Source: CAYLNH01 sp964384625 (lineage in GTDB: Bacteria > Verrucomicrobiota > Lentisphaeria > JABSQK01). Taken from it: DNA of 34,661 nucleotides. Each line of letters starts with the position of its first letter. Positions within the stretch are counted from its first letter, which is position 1. This document shows, one piece after another, positions 1-8,766 of the stretch. The DNA is taken from the NCBI GenBank assembly GCA_964384625.1, contig CAYLNH010000043.1, forward strand, positions 1 to 34,661, given 5' to 3'. Both the position numbers and the translations under genes were made by a program. Under the pieces are notes generated by a model. That model saw nothing but the letters and a program-made list of their open reading frames with translations. It did no database searches and had not been told where the DNA came from.

Positions 1-93
1 GCAAACGCCGGCTATGCCTGCCGCGCACCGCAAGCGACGCGCCTGAGCTACAGCTATCCCGCCTGCCCGGCATAGCTCCAAGAGCGACGACGG

Positions 94-135
94 GTGTCCC
101 GTGTTCCGTGTTCCGTGTCCCGCGTTTTGCGTTCC
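94..135. repeat. six-copy heptamer tandem repeat
   Basis: Six consecutive 7-base units can be read: GTGTCCC, GTGTTCC, GTGTTCC, GTGTCCC, GCGTTTT, GCGTTCC. The first four differ only by C/T at one position and the last two are degenerate. The array lies just downstream of the stop codon of the minus-strand gene ending at 140. The word GCTATGCC occurs on both sides of it (11-18 and 139-146) and its reverse complement at 69-76. No function is evident. It could be a slipped-strand repeat or part of an intergenic repeat family. Confidence 0.7.
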
Positions 136-139
136 AAAG

Positions 140-886
140 CTATGCCACGCCTTCGCGTAGGCGTTGTTCCAGACGGCCCTTGCAGTGGCTGCAGTAGTGG
201 CGGCCCTGTACTTCGATGATTTCGCTTCGGTGGAAATCCCGCAGACACTCGCTGCAACGGACCAGCGCCGCGTGGACACCGGAGCTCGCATCTGTCGTCA
301 ATAGGGACAGGGTCTCCTGCAGTGCGTACGGATCGACTCGTGGGTCCAATCCCAAACGCAGCAGCTCGCCGTTGCGCAGCTCAAGCTCCAGCCAGTCGCC
401 CGCAATCCGGAAGGAAGTCAGTTTGCGCGGGGTCAACCGCCGGCCATGAGCATTGTTATTGTTGACGGTGCAGTCGAAGACAGAATCAGGCAAAGCTCGG
501 AAGCACCGGATCAGGATGAAGTTTTCGAAGACGTGGACTGAACGGAATACCCGCCGATCCCAGATGGCCGCGACCCAGCGACCGGACGCCCAGGCAACCA
601 GCACCACGATCGCAGCCCCGACAAGGCAGACAAGCGGCAAGACGTGGGCCGGATCGAAGCTGAGGAGCCAGCACAGGGTCCCGAAAGTAAATGCGACAGA
701 CAGAAGGCACTCCATCACACGCCGCCGAAAGAAGCGCCAGCCCAACCGATCGACCTCCCGTTGGGTCAGGTCCGGCGGTTCGGCCCAGGAGAACAGTGGA
801 AAGGCGCCGATGACGATCTTCTCCTTCAGGATCAGGTCGCGATTCCAGGGCTGGATGGGTTCGGTGGCCTCGGAACGGATGAACAT
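140..886 (-). CDS. two-TM membrane protein with C-terminal zinc ribbon
   Basis: A 248-residue protein of unknown family. I use the ATG at 886 because a good ribosome site (AGGAGA) sits about 8 bases upstream; the frame stays open further up but without such a site. Residues about 55-75 and 80-105 form two hydrophobic segments separated by a short loop, so the protein is probably a small integral membrane protein. The last 40 residues carry CSEC and CSHC, a four-cysteine zinc-ribbon-like pair, presumably cytoplasmic. The middle is polar and may form a PH-like beta domain, but this is only an impression. It is divergent from the serine-protease operon at 1164, with 277 bases between the two starts. 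I do not assign a function. Confidence 0.75.
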   Translation of the reverse strand: MFIRSEATEPIQPWNRDLILKEKIVIGAFPLFSWAEPPDLTQREVDRLGWRFFRRRVMECLLSVAFTFGTLCWLLSFDPAHVLPLVCLVGAAIVVLVAWASGRWVAAIWDRRVFRSVHVFENFILIRCFRALPDSVFDCTVNNNNAHGRRLTPRKLTSFRIAGDWLELELRNGELLRLGLDPRVDPYALQETLSLLTTDASSGVHAALVRCSECLRDFHRSEIIEVQGRHYCSHCKGRLEQRLREGVA

Positions 887-1163
887 GATGCGGTCTCCTG
901 TCTTCTCTGGAGACGGGCGCCGGGAGGTCCTTCTGTCCGGCAGCCGGCCGGGGGCAGCCCGCGAGGCCATCGGCGTCGCGGGCAAGAAAAGCCGCGGCAT
1001 GAGAAACCACCGAACTCGCGACGTTGTTGGTTGGGAGCCTGCTTACGCTCAAGGCGGGCTGTCGGGATTGCATGCCGCACGGCCTGATGCATTGTAAGGT
1101 GCTTGGGGGTCGTCGGATAGATTTAAGGTAGACTGTCAGCATAAACAACCAAGGAGAATCTTC

Positions 1164-3209
1164 ATGACTTGTCGACTCCTCCTGCCCGCAGTTTTGATGA
1201 TGTGCGTCATCACTGCGGACGCGAAGTCGTTGACGGCGGCGGAGCGCGCCAGGATCCATCATTCGATCGTCGAGACCGGAAACGCCGCGACGGTCGGGAT
1301 CTACTGCAAGCGGGGCAAGCACGAACGCTATTTCGGCACCGGCGTCATCATCTCGGAAGACGGCTATATCCTGACGTCGACAACGGTGGTGCCGCGCGGG
1401 TCAGAAGACATCGAGATTTATCTGACGGAACGCCTTCTGCGCCTGGCCCGGATTATCGAGGTCAATGAAAAGCTCGAGTCGACCTTGCTGAAGATCGACA
1501 TGGACAAGAAGCTGCCGTACCTGCCGGTGGCCGAAAAACTGCCGGCAATCGGCGATCGCGCTTACAGTTTCGGCAATGCGAACAACATGATCCGGCTGGG
1601 CGACGGCGCCTCGTTCAGCGTCGGGGTGATCAGCGGAGTATACAAAGTGAAGAGCGCCGATTCCCAGAGCACCTATGAGGGCCTGGCTCTGGAAACGGAT
1701 GCGGCCATCAACCCCGGACAGGACGGTGGGCCGCTGCTGAACGCCTACGGCCAGTTGGTCGGGGTGATCTCCCTGAGCTATGCCGACCGGCGCTGGCAGG
1801 GCATGGCGGTCCCGATGCCGGAATTGCTCAACGGCCTGAAGGCGCTCCGGGACGGTACGGTCAAGACCAGTGCGAAGCCGCTGCTGAAACCGCCGCCGGC
1901 TGATCTGGCCGCCGGCAACGACGTGGCACAGGCAGCCGCAAAAGTCAGCCGGGCCCTGGTCGCGATCGAGGTCAAACGCAAATACGCCCCGGAAGTACTG
2001 CCCCGGCTCTATCTGCCGACCTATATCAAGGGCATCAAGAACTACGACAGCCTGACGCCGCCGCAACAGCAGCGGCTGATGCGTGAATTCTCCCTGGCTG
2101 AACGGACACTGGAGGCAAACCGCCAACTTCGGCGGCCGGCCGGCCAGGTCTCCGGCATCTGCATCTCGGCCGATGGCTATATCATCACCAGTCTGTTCAA
2201 TGTTCTGGAAGACCAGGTGCTGGTGCACAAGAAGAAGGGCCTGCAGAAGGTTGAGTACAAGGGAAGCCTGCGCGACCTCGTTGTGGTGAATCCGCGTAAC
2301 TACAAACGCGAGGCCAACAAGATTCAATCCGTTACGGTCACCCTTCCGGACGGCAAAACCTTGCCGGCCAGGATCATCGCCCGACACCACGTCCTGGGCG
2401 CAGCTCTGCTCAAGATCGACGCCGCCGGCCTGGATCACGTGGATCTCGGGACCGAAAGCGCCGCCCCTGAGCTCGGCGACAACGTCGGCGTGCTCGGTAC
2501 GGTCAAGGCTGATACCCCCTACACGCTGAACACCGGCATCGTCAGCGCTGCCCGCCGGCAACGCGGCTTCCAGTTTCAGTTCGACGCCATGATCAACTAC
2601 GGCAACTCCGGCGGCCCGGTGGTCAACGCCGAGGGCAAGTTCTGCGGCATTGCCCTGCATCCGCTGTCGCCCTCGCCGTTTATGGGGCGGGTGCTGGCCC
2701 AGCAGCAGCTGCAGCGCTGGATGATCGGCCTCAACGGCGGCGTCAGCTTCGGCGCGCGGGCCGACCAGATCGCCGCGGAATTGCCCAAGTTGATGGCCGG
2801 CAAGGATATCAAGACGATTGCCGGTCCCTTCATCGGTATCGCCCCCAAGCGCGGCAGCGTGCTCTCCGACAAAGTGATCGTCGGCGTGGTAACGCCGAAA
2901 TCGCCCGGTCAGAAGGCCGGCCTGAAAGTCAATGACCAGATCCTCAGCCTGAACGGCACGCCGATGACGTCCTGGAAGCAGTTGATCGAAACCGTCTCAG
3001 AGATGGAGGTCGGTGACACCGCGACCTTGAAGGTCAAGCGCACGGCCAAGGAACAGTATCTGACCATCAACGGCAAGAAGGTGTCCAACCAGAAAGAACT
3101 CAAAAAACTGTTCAAGACGCTCAAACACGGCCAGGAGCTGAAGGCCAGATTTACCGCGCACGGCAACCGTGAAATGGACGTCAAAGTGAAATTGGAGGAA
3201 CGCAAATGA
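1164..3209 (+). CDS. secreted tandem trypsin-like PDZ protein, degenerate triads
   Basis: A 681-residue protein with an N-terminal signal peptide (residues 1-20), two trypsin/HtrA-like domains (about 30-230 and 255-530) and a C-terminal PDZ domain (about 565-625), followed by a further PDZ-like half (about 630-681). In the first domain the expected catalytic His is T74 (ILTSTTVV), the Asp position is E105 (LESTLLKI) and the Ser position is D187 (GQDGGP). In the second domain the Ser is kept (S482, GNSGGP) but His is F345 and Asp is G412. Neither domain therefore has a complete triad, so this is probably a non-proteolytic HtrA relative acting as a scaffold, chaperone or regulator. AAGGAG at 1151-1156 supports the start. 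The stop overlaps the next start by ATGA, so it is translationally coupled to an intact DegP-like protease. The family call is firm; loss of activity is inferred from motif alignment by eye. Confidence 0.9.
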   Translation: MTCRLLLPAVLMMCVITADAKSLTAAERARIHHSIVETGNAATVGIYCKRGKHERYFGTGVIISEDGYILTSTTVVPRGSEDIEIYLTERLLRLARIIEVNEKLESTLLKIDMDKKLPYLPVAEKLPAIGDRAYSFGNANNMIRLGDGASFSVGVISGVYKVKSADSQSTYEGLALETDAAINPGQDGGPLLNAYGQLVGVISLSYADRRWQGMAVPMPELLNGLKALRDGTVKTSAKPLLKPPPADLAAGNDVAQAAAKVSRALVAIEVKRKYAPEVLPRLYLPTYIKGIKNYDSLTPPQQQRLMREFSLAERTLEANRQLRRPAGQVSGICISADGYIITSLFNVLEDQVLVHKKKGLQKVEYKGSLRDLVVVNPRNYKREANKIQSVTVTLPDGKTLPARIIARHHVLGAALLKIDAAGLDHVDLGTESAAPELGDNVGVLGTVKADTPYTLNTGIVSAARRQRGFQFQFDAMINYGNSGGPVVNAEGKFCGIALHPLSPSPFMGRVLAQQQLQRWMIGLNGGVSFGARADQIAAELPKLMAGKDIKTIAGPFIGIAPKRGSVLSDKVIVGVVTPKSPGQKAGLKVNDQILSLNGTPMTSWKQLIETVSEMEVGDTATLKVKRTAKEQYLTINGKKVSNQKELKKLFKTLKHGQELKARFTAHGNREMDVKVKLEERK

Positions 3210-4468
3210 CATATCGACGCCGTCTCGCACATATCGGTCTGCTGGCGTCCCTGGTCCTGTCGCTCAGCCTGCAGGCGGGGACCACGATCGACGAACAGGT
3301 ACAGGCCGTCGTCCGGCAGGCCATCCCGGCCTTTGTCTTCATCAGCCGCAAAGCCGGCGGCAGCGGCAGTGGTGCCGTTATCTCGCCGGACGGTTACGCG
3401 ATCACCAACCAGCACGTCGTCGGCGATGAGATCGACTTCAATGTGCGTTTGGGCAACGGCCAATCCTACACCGCCAAGGTTGTCGGCCGCGATCGCCAGG
3501 GCGACCTGGCTTTGATGAAACTCAAGACCGACGAAAAGCTGCCCTACATCAAGTTCGGCGACTCCGATAAACTCAAGGTCGGCGATCCCTGCATCGCCAT
3601 CGGCAACCCGCTGGCCATCGGTCTGGTCGATCAGACGCCGACCGTCAGTCGCGGCGTCATCTCCGGGCTGCACCAGTATCGCGGCCGCGGCCGCTACAAT
3701 GATGCCGTTGTCACCGACGCCCCGATCAATCCCGGCAACTCCGGCGGGCCTCTGTTGAATCTGCGGGGCGAACTTGTCGGAGTGAACGGGCTGGTGGAGA
3801 CCCGCATCGGCCTGCGCTCGAATACGGGCCTGGGCTACGCCATCCCCGCAAATCAGGTGAAGGCCTGGGTCCCGGTGTTGAAGGACCCGAAACGCCTCGA
3901 CGTCTGGCACGGCCGCCTGTTGGGGCTCAAGTTTGAGACCGATACGAAGAAGGCCCCGCAATTCGGGGTCCTCGTCACAGAAGTCGAGGAAGGCTCGGAC
4001 GCCGCCAAGATCGGCTTTCAGGCCGGCGATCTGATTTTTGAGTCTCAGGGGTATACGGTCTGGAACGCCAGCCGGTTCGCCGGCGTGCTCGGCATCTACC
4101 CGGCCGGTACGCAAATGACCACCCGGCTGATCCGCCAGGGGCAGACCGTGGAGTTGACGTACAAACTCGAGGAACGCCGGCCGGCGAAGCTCGGCTTTTC
4201 CATCGCCCGTCCCGGCGCCCGCGACCCCTTTATCCGGGTCGGCAAGGTTGATCCCAAGTCAGCCGCCGCCAAGGCCGGGCTGAAGGCGAAAGATGAGATC
4301 ATCGCCATCGGCAAACAGGCGCTCGGCGGTCTGGCCCAGGTGCAGTACGCCATTGTCGTCCGCCGCTGGATGCCCCGACTCATCGCCGGCAGCAAGATCA
4401 CCCTGACTGTCCGCCGCCGGGAGAACCAGGAGATCGTCGAGAAGGAAATCACCTTCATTGCCGACTGA
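3206..4468 (+). CDS. DegP/HtrA-like periplasmic serine protease with two PDZ domains
   Basis: A 420-residue secreted protease. Residues 1-24 form a signal peptide. The trypsin-like domain has a complete triad: H70 (TNQHVV), D100 (GDLALMKL) and S179 (NPGNSGGPLLN). Two PDZ domains follow at about 245-325 and 330-415, each with the AGL/AGD-type carboxylate-binding turn. Length and order match DegP/DegQ proteins, which degrade or refold misfolded proteins in the periplasm. The start overlaps the stop of the upstream degenerate paralogue (ATGA at 3206-3209), with GGAGGAA at 3194-3200 as ribosome site. The pair probably acts together, with the first protein modulating this active one; that is inference. 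I leave the symbol empty because DegP, DegQ and DegS cannot be separated here. Confidence 0.93.
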   Translation: MTYRRRLAHIGLLASLVLSLSLQAGTTIDEQVQAVVRQAIPAFVFISRKAGGSGSGAVISPDGYAITNQHVVGDEIDFNVRLGNGQSYTAKVVGRDRQGDLALMKLKTDEKLPYIKFGDSDKLKVGDPCIAIGNPLAIGLVDQTPTVSRGVISGLHQYRGRGRYNDAVVTDAPINPGNSGGPLLNLRGELVGVNGLVETRIGLRSNTGLGYAIPANQVKAWVPVLKDPKRLDVWHGRLLGLKFETDTKKAPQFGVLVTEVEEGSDAAKIGFQAGDLIFESQGYTVWNASRFAGVLGIYPAGTQMTTRLIRQGQTVELTYKLEERRPAKLGFSIARPGARDPFIRVGKVDPKSAAAKAGLKAKDEIIAIGKQALGGLAQVQYAIVVRRWMPRLIAGSKITLTVRRRENQEIVEKEITFIAD

Positions 4469-4469
4469 A

Positions 4470-4534
4470 CCGCGGCGACCCGAACGCGGCAGTGTGCCGG
4501 GATGGACCCGGCGCAAGGCGGACAGGCCGCGCCG
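4470..4534. terminator. hairpins between convergent genes
   Basis: Between the protease stop (4468) and the convergent gene ending at 4558 there are stacked GC-rich inverted repeats: CCGCG/CGCGG (4470-4489), then GCCGGG-ATGGA-CCCGGC (4496-4512), then an alternative CCGGCGC/GCGCCGG pairing further on. There is no run of T. They may act as bidirectional terminators, but termination is not shown by sequence alone. Confidence 0.4.
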
Positions 4535-4557
4535 GAATGCCGGCGTCCGCCAACCAT

Positions 4558-5403
4558 TCACGCCGTGAAGTTGAACTCCAGCTTCGCGTCGGCGGCGGTC
4601 TCGCGGATGAAGGCGGCGGCCTCGGCGTATTCCTCTGCCGAAGACAGGTGCTCGAGCATGACCGGGACATCCTCGGGGAGTGCCGCAATTGCCTGCAGAA
4701 AGGCGGGATAGTCGAGAGCGCCCTGGCCGGGCCGGACCTCGTTCAAATGCACCGTCAACTGGTCCTGCAGGAAGATGTCCTTGGCGTGACACGACTTGAT
4801 CTGAGGACCGAGTTTCTCGACGAAGTCCGTCACCAACTCCGTGTTGTTGTAGTATCGCTGCGGGCTGCTGATGAGGTTCACCGGATCAAAATGGACGCCG
4901 AACTGCGGCCGGTCAATGGCCTGCACCAGATCGACATAGGAGTCGGCGGTGTCCGGGTACATCCACGGCATCGTCTCCAACGTGTAGAACGTCCGCTGCG
5001 GGTTGACGTCGTCGATGATCTCGCGCACGGTCTGCACGATCCGATCGAAGGTCTCCGGCGTTAGATTGCCGCTGTGCGCGCCGTCCCACACGTCCCCGCG
5101 GGAGCCGGCGATGTTGACGCAGCAGCGTGCTCCAATGGCCTCCGCCAACGCCAATGACTTCTTGCACTTCTCCAAGGCTTCCGTTCGCGTTTCGTCGTCC
5201 GGACTGAGTGGATTGCTCCAGGCGCCTACTTCGGCGATGGTGATGTCTGCGCCTTTGGCGGCACCGGCATAGGCTTTTACCTGGCCGTCTTCCGCTTCGA
5301 GATCGACGGGACAGAAGACCGCACCGTATTCGAGAGCGCGCGTGGCCGAAACCCACTGTCCGGGGTTGTCGTATTCTGCAAAGATTGGTCCTCCAAGTCT
5401 CAT
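4558..5403 (-). CDS. sugar phosphate isomerase/epimerase-like TIM-barrel protein
   Basis: A 281-residue protein of the xylose isomerase-like/AP endonuclease 2 TIM-barrel superfamily. Likely divalent-metal ligands sit at the expected strand ends: E143 (TLETMPW), D173 (VHFDPVN), H206 (CHAKD) and E251 (MLEH). Such proteins isomerise or epimerise sugars or sugar acids, or process inositol-type compounds; the substrate is unknown. There is no signal peptide, so it is cytoplasmic. AAGGAGGAG lies just upstream of the ATG at 5403. It follows the PocR/AraC regulator by only 3 bases, so the two form an operon that diverges from the lyase-like/BNR/pilin operon. This suggests it handles a product of that locus. 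Confidence 0.85.
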   Translation of the reverse strand: MRLGGPIFAEYDNPGQWVSATRALEYGAVFCPVDLEAEDGQVKAYAGAAKGADITIAEVGAWSNPLSPDDETRTEALEKCKKSLALAEAIGARCCVNIAGSRGDVWDGAHSGNLTPETFDRIVQTVREIIDDVNPQRTFYTLETMPWMYPDTADSYVDLVQAIDRPQFGVHFDPVNLISSPQRYYNNTELVTDFVEKLGPQIKSCHAKDIFLQDQLTVHLNEVRPGQGALDYPAFLQAIAALPEDVPVMLEHLSSAEEYAEAAAFIRETAADAKLEFNFTA

Positions 5404-5406
5404 CTG

Positions 5407-6252
5407 CTACCTCCTCCTTTGATGTTGTCGGTATTTCCCGGGCGGCAGGCCAAAGGTCCGCTTGAACAGCCGGCTGAAATGGTATTCATTCGGCACGCCA
5501 ACGCGTTTGGCGATCTCGCGCACCTTCAGATTCGACGTCTGCAGCAGGGCCTGAGCGGCGTTCATTCGGGTCTCAAGCAGCAGCTCCTGGAAACTGCGGT
5601 GACAGTGTTCGCGAACCACATGGCTGGTGCGCGACGACGAAAGCCCGAGTTCCAGCGCCAAGTCTTCCAAAGCGACCGGATCGGAAAAATGCCGATGCAG
5701 AAACAACAGGATAGCGGCGCGACGGTTCTGTTTCAATGAACCGACAAGGATATGCTCCAATTGGCTCAGGATGCCGGCGGCGATCAGCGGCATGGCCTGT
5801 TGCAGCTGATCCCGACGGTCGGGGGACAGCACCGGCAACTGCCGGCGCGTTTGATGAAACTCTTCCGGCAGACCGCGTTGCGCCACCGCATCGCCCTCGA
5901 CGGGCGCGCGCCAGATGCCGGCATACAGGTTGCCGACATGTACGTCCCGCCAGTGCAGCGGCATGACCACTTCGTGCAGGCCCTTCCAACAAGTGTGCGT
6001 GAACGGACCAGCCTGTCTCTCGCCGACGGCGTTCATGGCGTAGCGGCAATGGTCAATGCAGGCCTGGCAGAAACCGAGACGACAGACTGCGTTGGTCTGG
6101 TGCGACTGCCGTGGATGACCAAGTACGCAACCCCTGCCGCGGGCGTGGAACACGCCGTTGTTGTCAATAATGGTAAACCGGACATCCAGCAGTTTTTCGG
6201 CCGCCTGCAGTTCCTGCTCCAGTTCATCAATTTGCCTGCGTGTGTCTTCCAT
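5407..6252 (-). CDS. PocR-domain AraC-family transcriptional regulator
   Basis: A 281-residue regulator. Residues 1-22 look like a short coiled coil. Residues about 20-175 match the PocR sensory domain, with its cysteine cluster (C57, C62, C65, C69, then C88 in HTCWKGL) and the GNLYAGIW motif. Residues about 178-278 are an AraC-type double helix-turn-helix, ending in the typical EYHFSRLFKRTFGLPPGKYR stretch. The PocR family includes sensors of small organic ligands (propanediol in Salmonella), and the cysteines may bind metal. It probably controls its own operon with the epimerase-like gene and the divergent lyase-like operon at 6523. The start at 6252 has only a modest ribosome site (AGGA, 9 bases away). 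Confidence 0.9.
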   Translation of the reverse strand: MEDTRRQIDELEQELQAAEKLLDVRFTIIDNNGVFHARGRGCVLGHPRQSHQTNAVCRLGFCQACIDHCRYAMNAVGERQAGPFTHTCWKGLHEVVMPLHWRDVHVGNLYAGIWRAPVEGDAVAQRGLPEEFHQTRRQLPVLSPDRRDQLQQAMPLIAAGILSQLEHILVGSLKQNRRAAILLFLHRHFSDPVALEDLALELGLSSSRTSHVVREHCHRSFQELLLETRMNAAQALLQTSNLKVREIAKRVGVPNEYHFSRLFKRTFGLPPGKYRQHQRRR

Positions 6253-6387
6253 TAGAAGGAATCCTGCCGCGCCCTGCCAAGGTCCCGATCCCTGGACGAC
6301 GGCGGGTCCGCAGGATTACCTAGACGCTCCAGCGTTGCCAGTCAGCACCAATGCTCATGCAGTTTAATGTCGAGTTCAGCAGAATAA

Positions 6388-6422
6388 TGCAAAAACATAG
6401 CGGAAGGCCGCATTTTTTGCAA
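6388..6422. promoter_or_regulatory. palindrome with overlapping minus-strand promoter
   Basis: In the divergent gap between the PocR/AraC gene and the gene at 6523 there is an imperfect inverted repeat: TGCAAAAACATAGCGG (6388-6403) facing CCGCATTTTTTGCA (6408-6421) across AAGG. Read on the minus strand, the same stretch contains TTGCAA (6422-6417), 17 bases, and TATGTT (6399-6394), a plausible sigma-70 promoter for the regulator operon. A regulator bound here would overlap its own promoter. An operator is more likely than a terminator because both flanking genes point away from it. Confidence 0.45.
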
Positions 6423-6522
6423 GTGGTTCACGGATATGTTGTTATAGAATCACTATTGGAAGAGGTGTCGCCCGGCCCCGTTTCCGCCAGGCCCGTCCTC
6501 CTGCCACCAACCGAAAGCACAC

Positions 6523-8766
6523 GTGATCATGAATGCGCTGCAACAGACGACCGCAACCGCCGAAATCCAAACTGCGCTGACGCTGCTGTCCAAATGGGCT
6601 GCCGCCGAGGAGTTCTGGTATCCGATCTCAGGGCATCCGGGGCTGGGCTGCTACGGTACCGGTTATAACGCCTGGGGGGTGCAGACAAACCAGAAATTTC
6701 TCTCGGCGATGGCCGTGCTTGGCACGCTCGGCCCGCAGTATGGTTTGGACGCTGCGGTCTGCGACAAGGCGCTGGAGCGGGCGCTGGCGGCGTTCCGCTT
6801 CAGTCTCTTCAGCCATGTGACCGGTCCGGGTACCTGCACCGACAGCACCTCCTGGGGCCGCACCTGGGTCAGTTCTCTCGGTGTCGAGCGCATGATGCAT
6901 GCCATCCCCTGGCTGGAGCCGCACTTGACCGACCCCGACCGCGACGGTCTCCGCGCCATGCTGTTGAGCGAGTGTGAAGCCATCAAAGACGGCGCTGCGA
7001 CCTTTGGTCGGCCCACCGGCGTGGTTGGCGATATCTGGAATCGCAGCGGCAAGAACGTGCCGGAATCGAATCTCTGGAACGGCGCGGTTCTCTGGCGGAC
7101 CGCGGCGATGTATCCGGATCACCCGCGGGTCGAGGAGTTCCGCGAGGAAGCGCATCTGCTGTTGATCAACTCGATCAGCGTTGCCGCGGACGAAACGGAC
7201 GAGCGCATCGTTGCCGGCAAGTCGATCGCCGAGCGTTTCCGCGGAGCGAATTTCTTCCCCAACTTCGCGCTGGACCATCACGGCTACATGAACGTCGGCT
7301 ATCAGGTGATCTGCCTGTCGAACATGGCGATGCTGCATTTCGACATGAAGGCGCTGGACTTGCCCAATCCGGAGTCGCTTTATCACCACGGCGATGATCT
7401 CTGGCAGGTGGTCCGCCAGATGGTCTTCGGCGACGGCCATCTCTGCCGCATCGGCGGCGACACCCGCGTGCGCTACACCTACTGCCAGGAGTACCTGCTG
7501 CCGACTTTGACGTTGGCGGCCGACAAGTTCGGCGAAGCGTTTGCGCAGAAGTTGATCCGCGGCCAGTTGGAATGGATCGGCACCGAACAGGAGTTCAACG
7601 GCAACGGCACGTTCTACGGCAAACGCCTGCAGCACGTCCGCAGCATCAGCCCTTACTACATCACGCGACTGGAGTCCGACCGCGCCTGCGTGTTGGGCAT
7701 GTTGGCTACGCACCTGCACAATTGCCCGGAAATGTTTGATTCGCAGGACGCGGACGACGCCTGTGAAGTCTCACTTGCGGGCGGCTGGAGCGAGCCGGAA
7801 CACGGCGACGTTCTGCATCGTTGTCCGACGCGGATCGCGTCGTTTGCGTGGCGCGCCAACGGATTGGCCCAAGGCCTTTGCCTGCCGCCGGACGACGGCT
7901 TGCTGGCGGACTGGCTGTACAACCTGGGCGGCCGCGTCTGTCCCGCGGGAGACTGCGGCAAGCGCAATCTGCTGCCGCCTCACATCGCCGAGTTCGACGG
8001 CGGTTTCGTCACGGCCGGCGGCGTGGTCGAAGGCATTGACGTGATCATGGCCGAAGGCTGGCGCCACAGCGAGTTGGCAACCAATCGGCTTGCCGTTGCG
8101 GCGTTGCCGGATGGTCATACCATGCTGGGTCTGCAGCTTTGTCGTGCGACTGATTGCCGCATCGCCATCACGTCGGCCAAATCCCTGCACCTCAACCTGC
8201 CCAACGACCTGTTCAACGACTTCCGTCTGGAGTTGACCACGGCCACGGGCAAGGAGGTCTTCGAAGCACCGGCAACGGAGGATGTATCCACCGTATCGCT
8301 GGAGTCCACCTGGGCGAATCTCAACGGCCGGATCGCGGCGGTGGGCATCTATGGCGCCGACAGCCTGAGTGTGGTTCGCCATCGCCAGCGGTGTGGCGGC
8401 AAATACCACAGCCTCTACGTGGAAGAGCTCTGCTGGAGCGCGTTCGAGGGCCCGGCGAAGATGGTCGATGCGAATGCAACCATCCTTGATGCCGGCTGGG
8501 CGACCCTGGCTTCAGCCGACGTCGACGCCACCGCGCAGTTCGCGGATCGAGTCTCCGCCTGGGAGTGCGGCGAGGCGGATGTCCGCGGCGTACAGGTTGT
8601 CGGACTGGACGGCAAAGGCTACCTCTTCCTGGCGAACTTCGGTGAGCCGGATAAGGAGGTCCTTGTTGGCGACAACTGGAAGGACCTCCTTGACGGGGCC
8701 GCGAGAACCAAGGTCCTCCTGCCGACGGGAACCGCAAAACTCATGGTGCGAGAGGAGACAACATGA
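6523..8766 (+). CDS. alpha/alpha-toroid lyase-like protein (heparinase II/III-like)
   Basis: A 747-residue protein without a signal peptide. The start is GTG at 6523 or ATG at 6529; no strong ribosome site separates them. The N-terminal about 400 residues are helix-rich with repeated aromatic/His motifs, among them FALDHHGYMNVGYQ, YHHGDDLW and RIGGDTRVRYTYCQEY. The C-terminal about 330 residues look beta-rich. This organisation resembles polysaccharide lyases with an alpha/alpha toroid plus beta-sandwich, such as heparinase II/III-like proteins. The conserved His, Tyr and Arg could be catalytic, but I cannot place it in a family with certainty. The stop overlaps the start of the BNR gene (ATGA at 8763), so the two are coupled. 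A cytoplasmic location suggests it acts on imported oligosaccharides. Confidence 0.75.
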   Translation: MIMNALQQTTATAEIQTALTLLSKWAAAEEFWYPISGHPGLGCYGTGYNAWGVQTNQKFLSAMAVLGTLGPQYGLDAAVCDKALERALAAFRFSLFSHVTGPGTCTDSTSWGRTWVSSLGVERMMHAIPWLEPHLTDPDRDGLRAMLLSECEAIKDGAATFGRPTGVVGDIWNRSGKNVPESNLWNGAVLWRTAAMYPDHPRVEEFREEAHLLLINSISVAADETDERIVAGKSIAERFRGANFFPNFALDHHGYMNVGYQVICLSNMAMLHFDMKALDLPNPESLYHHGDDLWQVVRQMVFGDGHLCRIGGDTRVRYTYCQEYLLPTLTLAADKFGEAFAQKLIRGQLEWIGTEQEFNGNGTFYGKRLQHVRSISPYYITRLESDRACVLGMLATHLHNCPEMFDSQDADDACEVSLAGGWSEPEHGDVLHRCPTRIASFAWRANGLAQGLCLPPDDGLLADWLYNLGGRVCPAGDCGKRNLLPPHIAEFDGGFVTAGGVVEGIDVIMAEGWRHSELATNRLAVAALPDGHTMLGLQLCRATDCRIAITSAKSLHLNLPNDLFNDFRLELTTATGKEVFEAPATEDVSTVSLESTWANLNGRIAAVGIYGADSLSVVRHRQRCGGKYHSLYVEELCWSAFEGPAKMVDANATILDAGWATLASADVDATAQFADRVSAWECGEADVRGVQVVGLDGKGYLFLANFGEPDKEVLVGDNWKDLLDGAARTKVLLPTGTAKLMVREETT

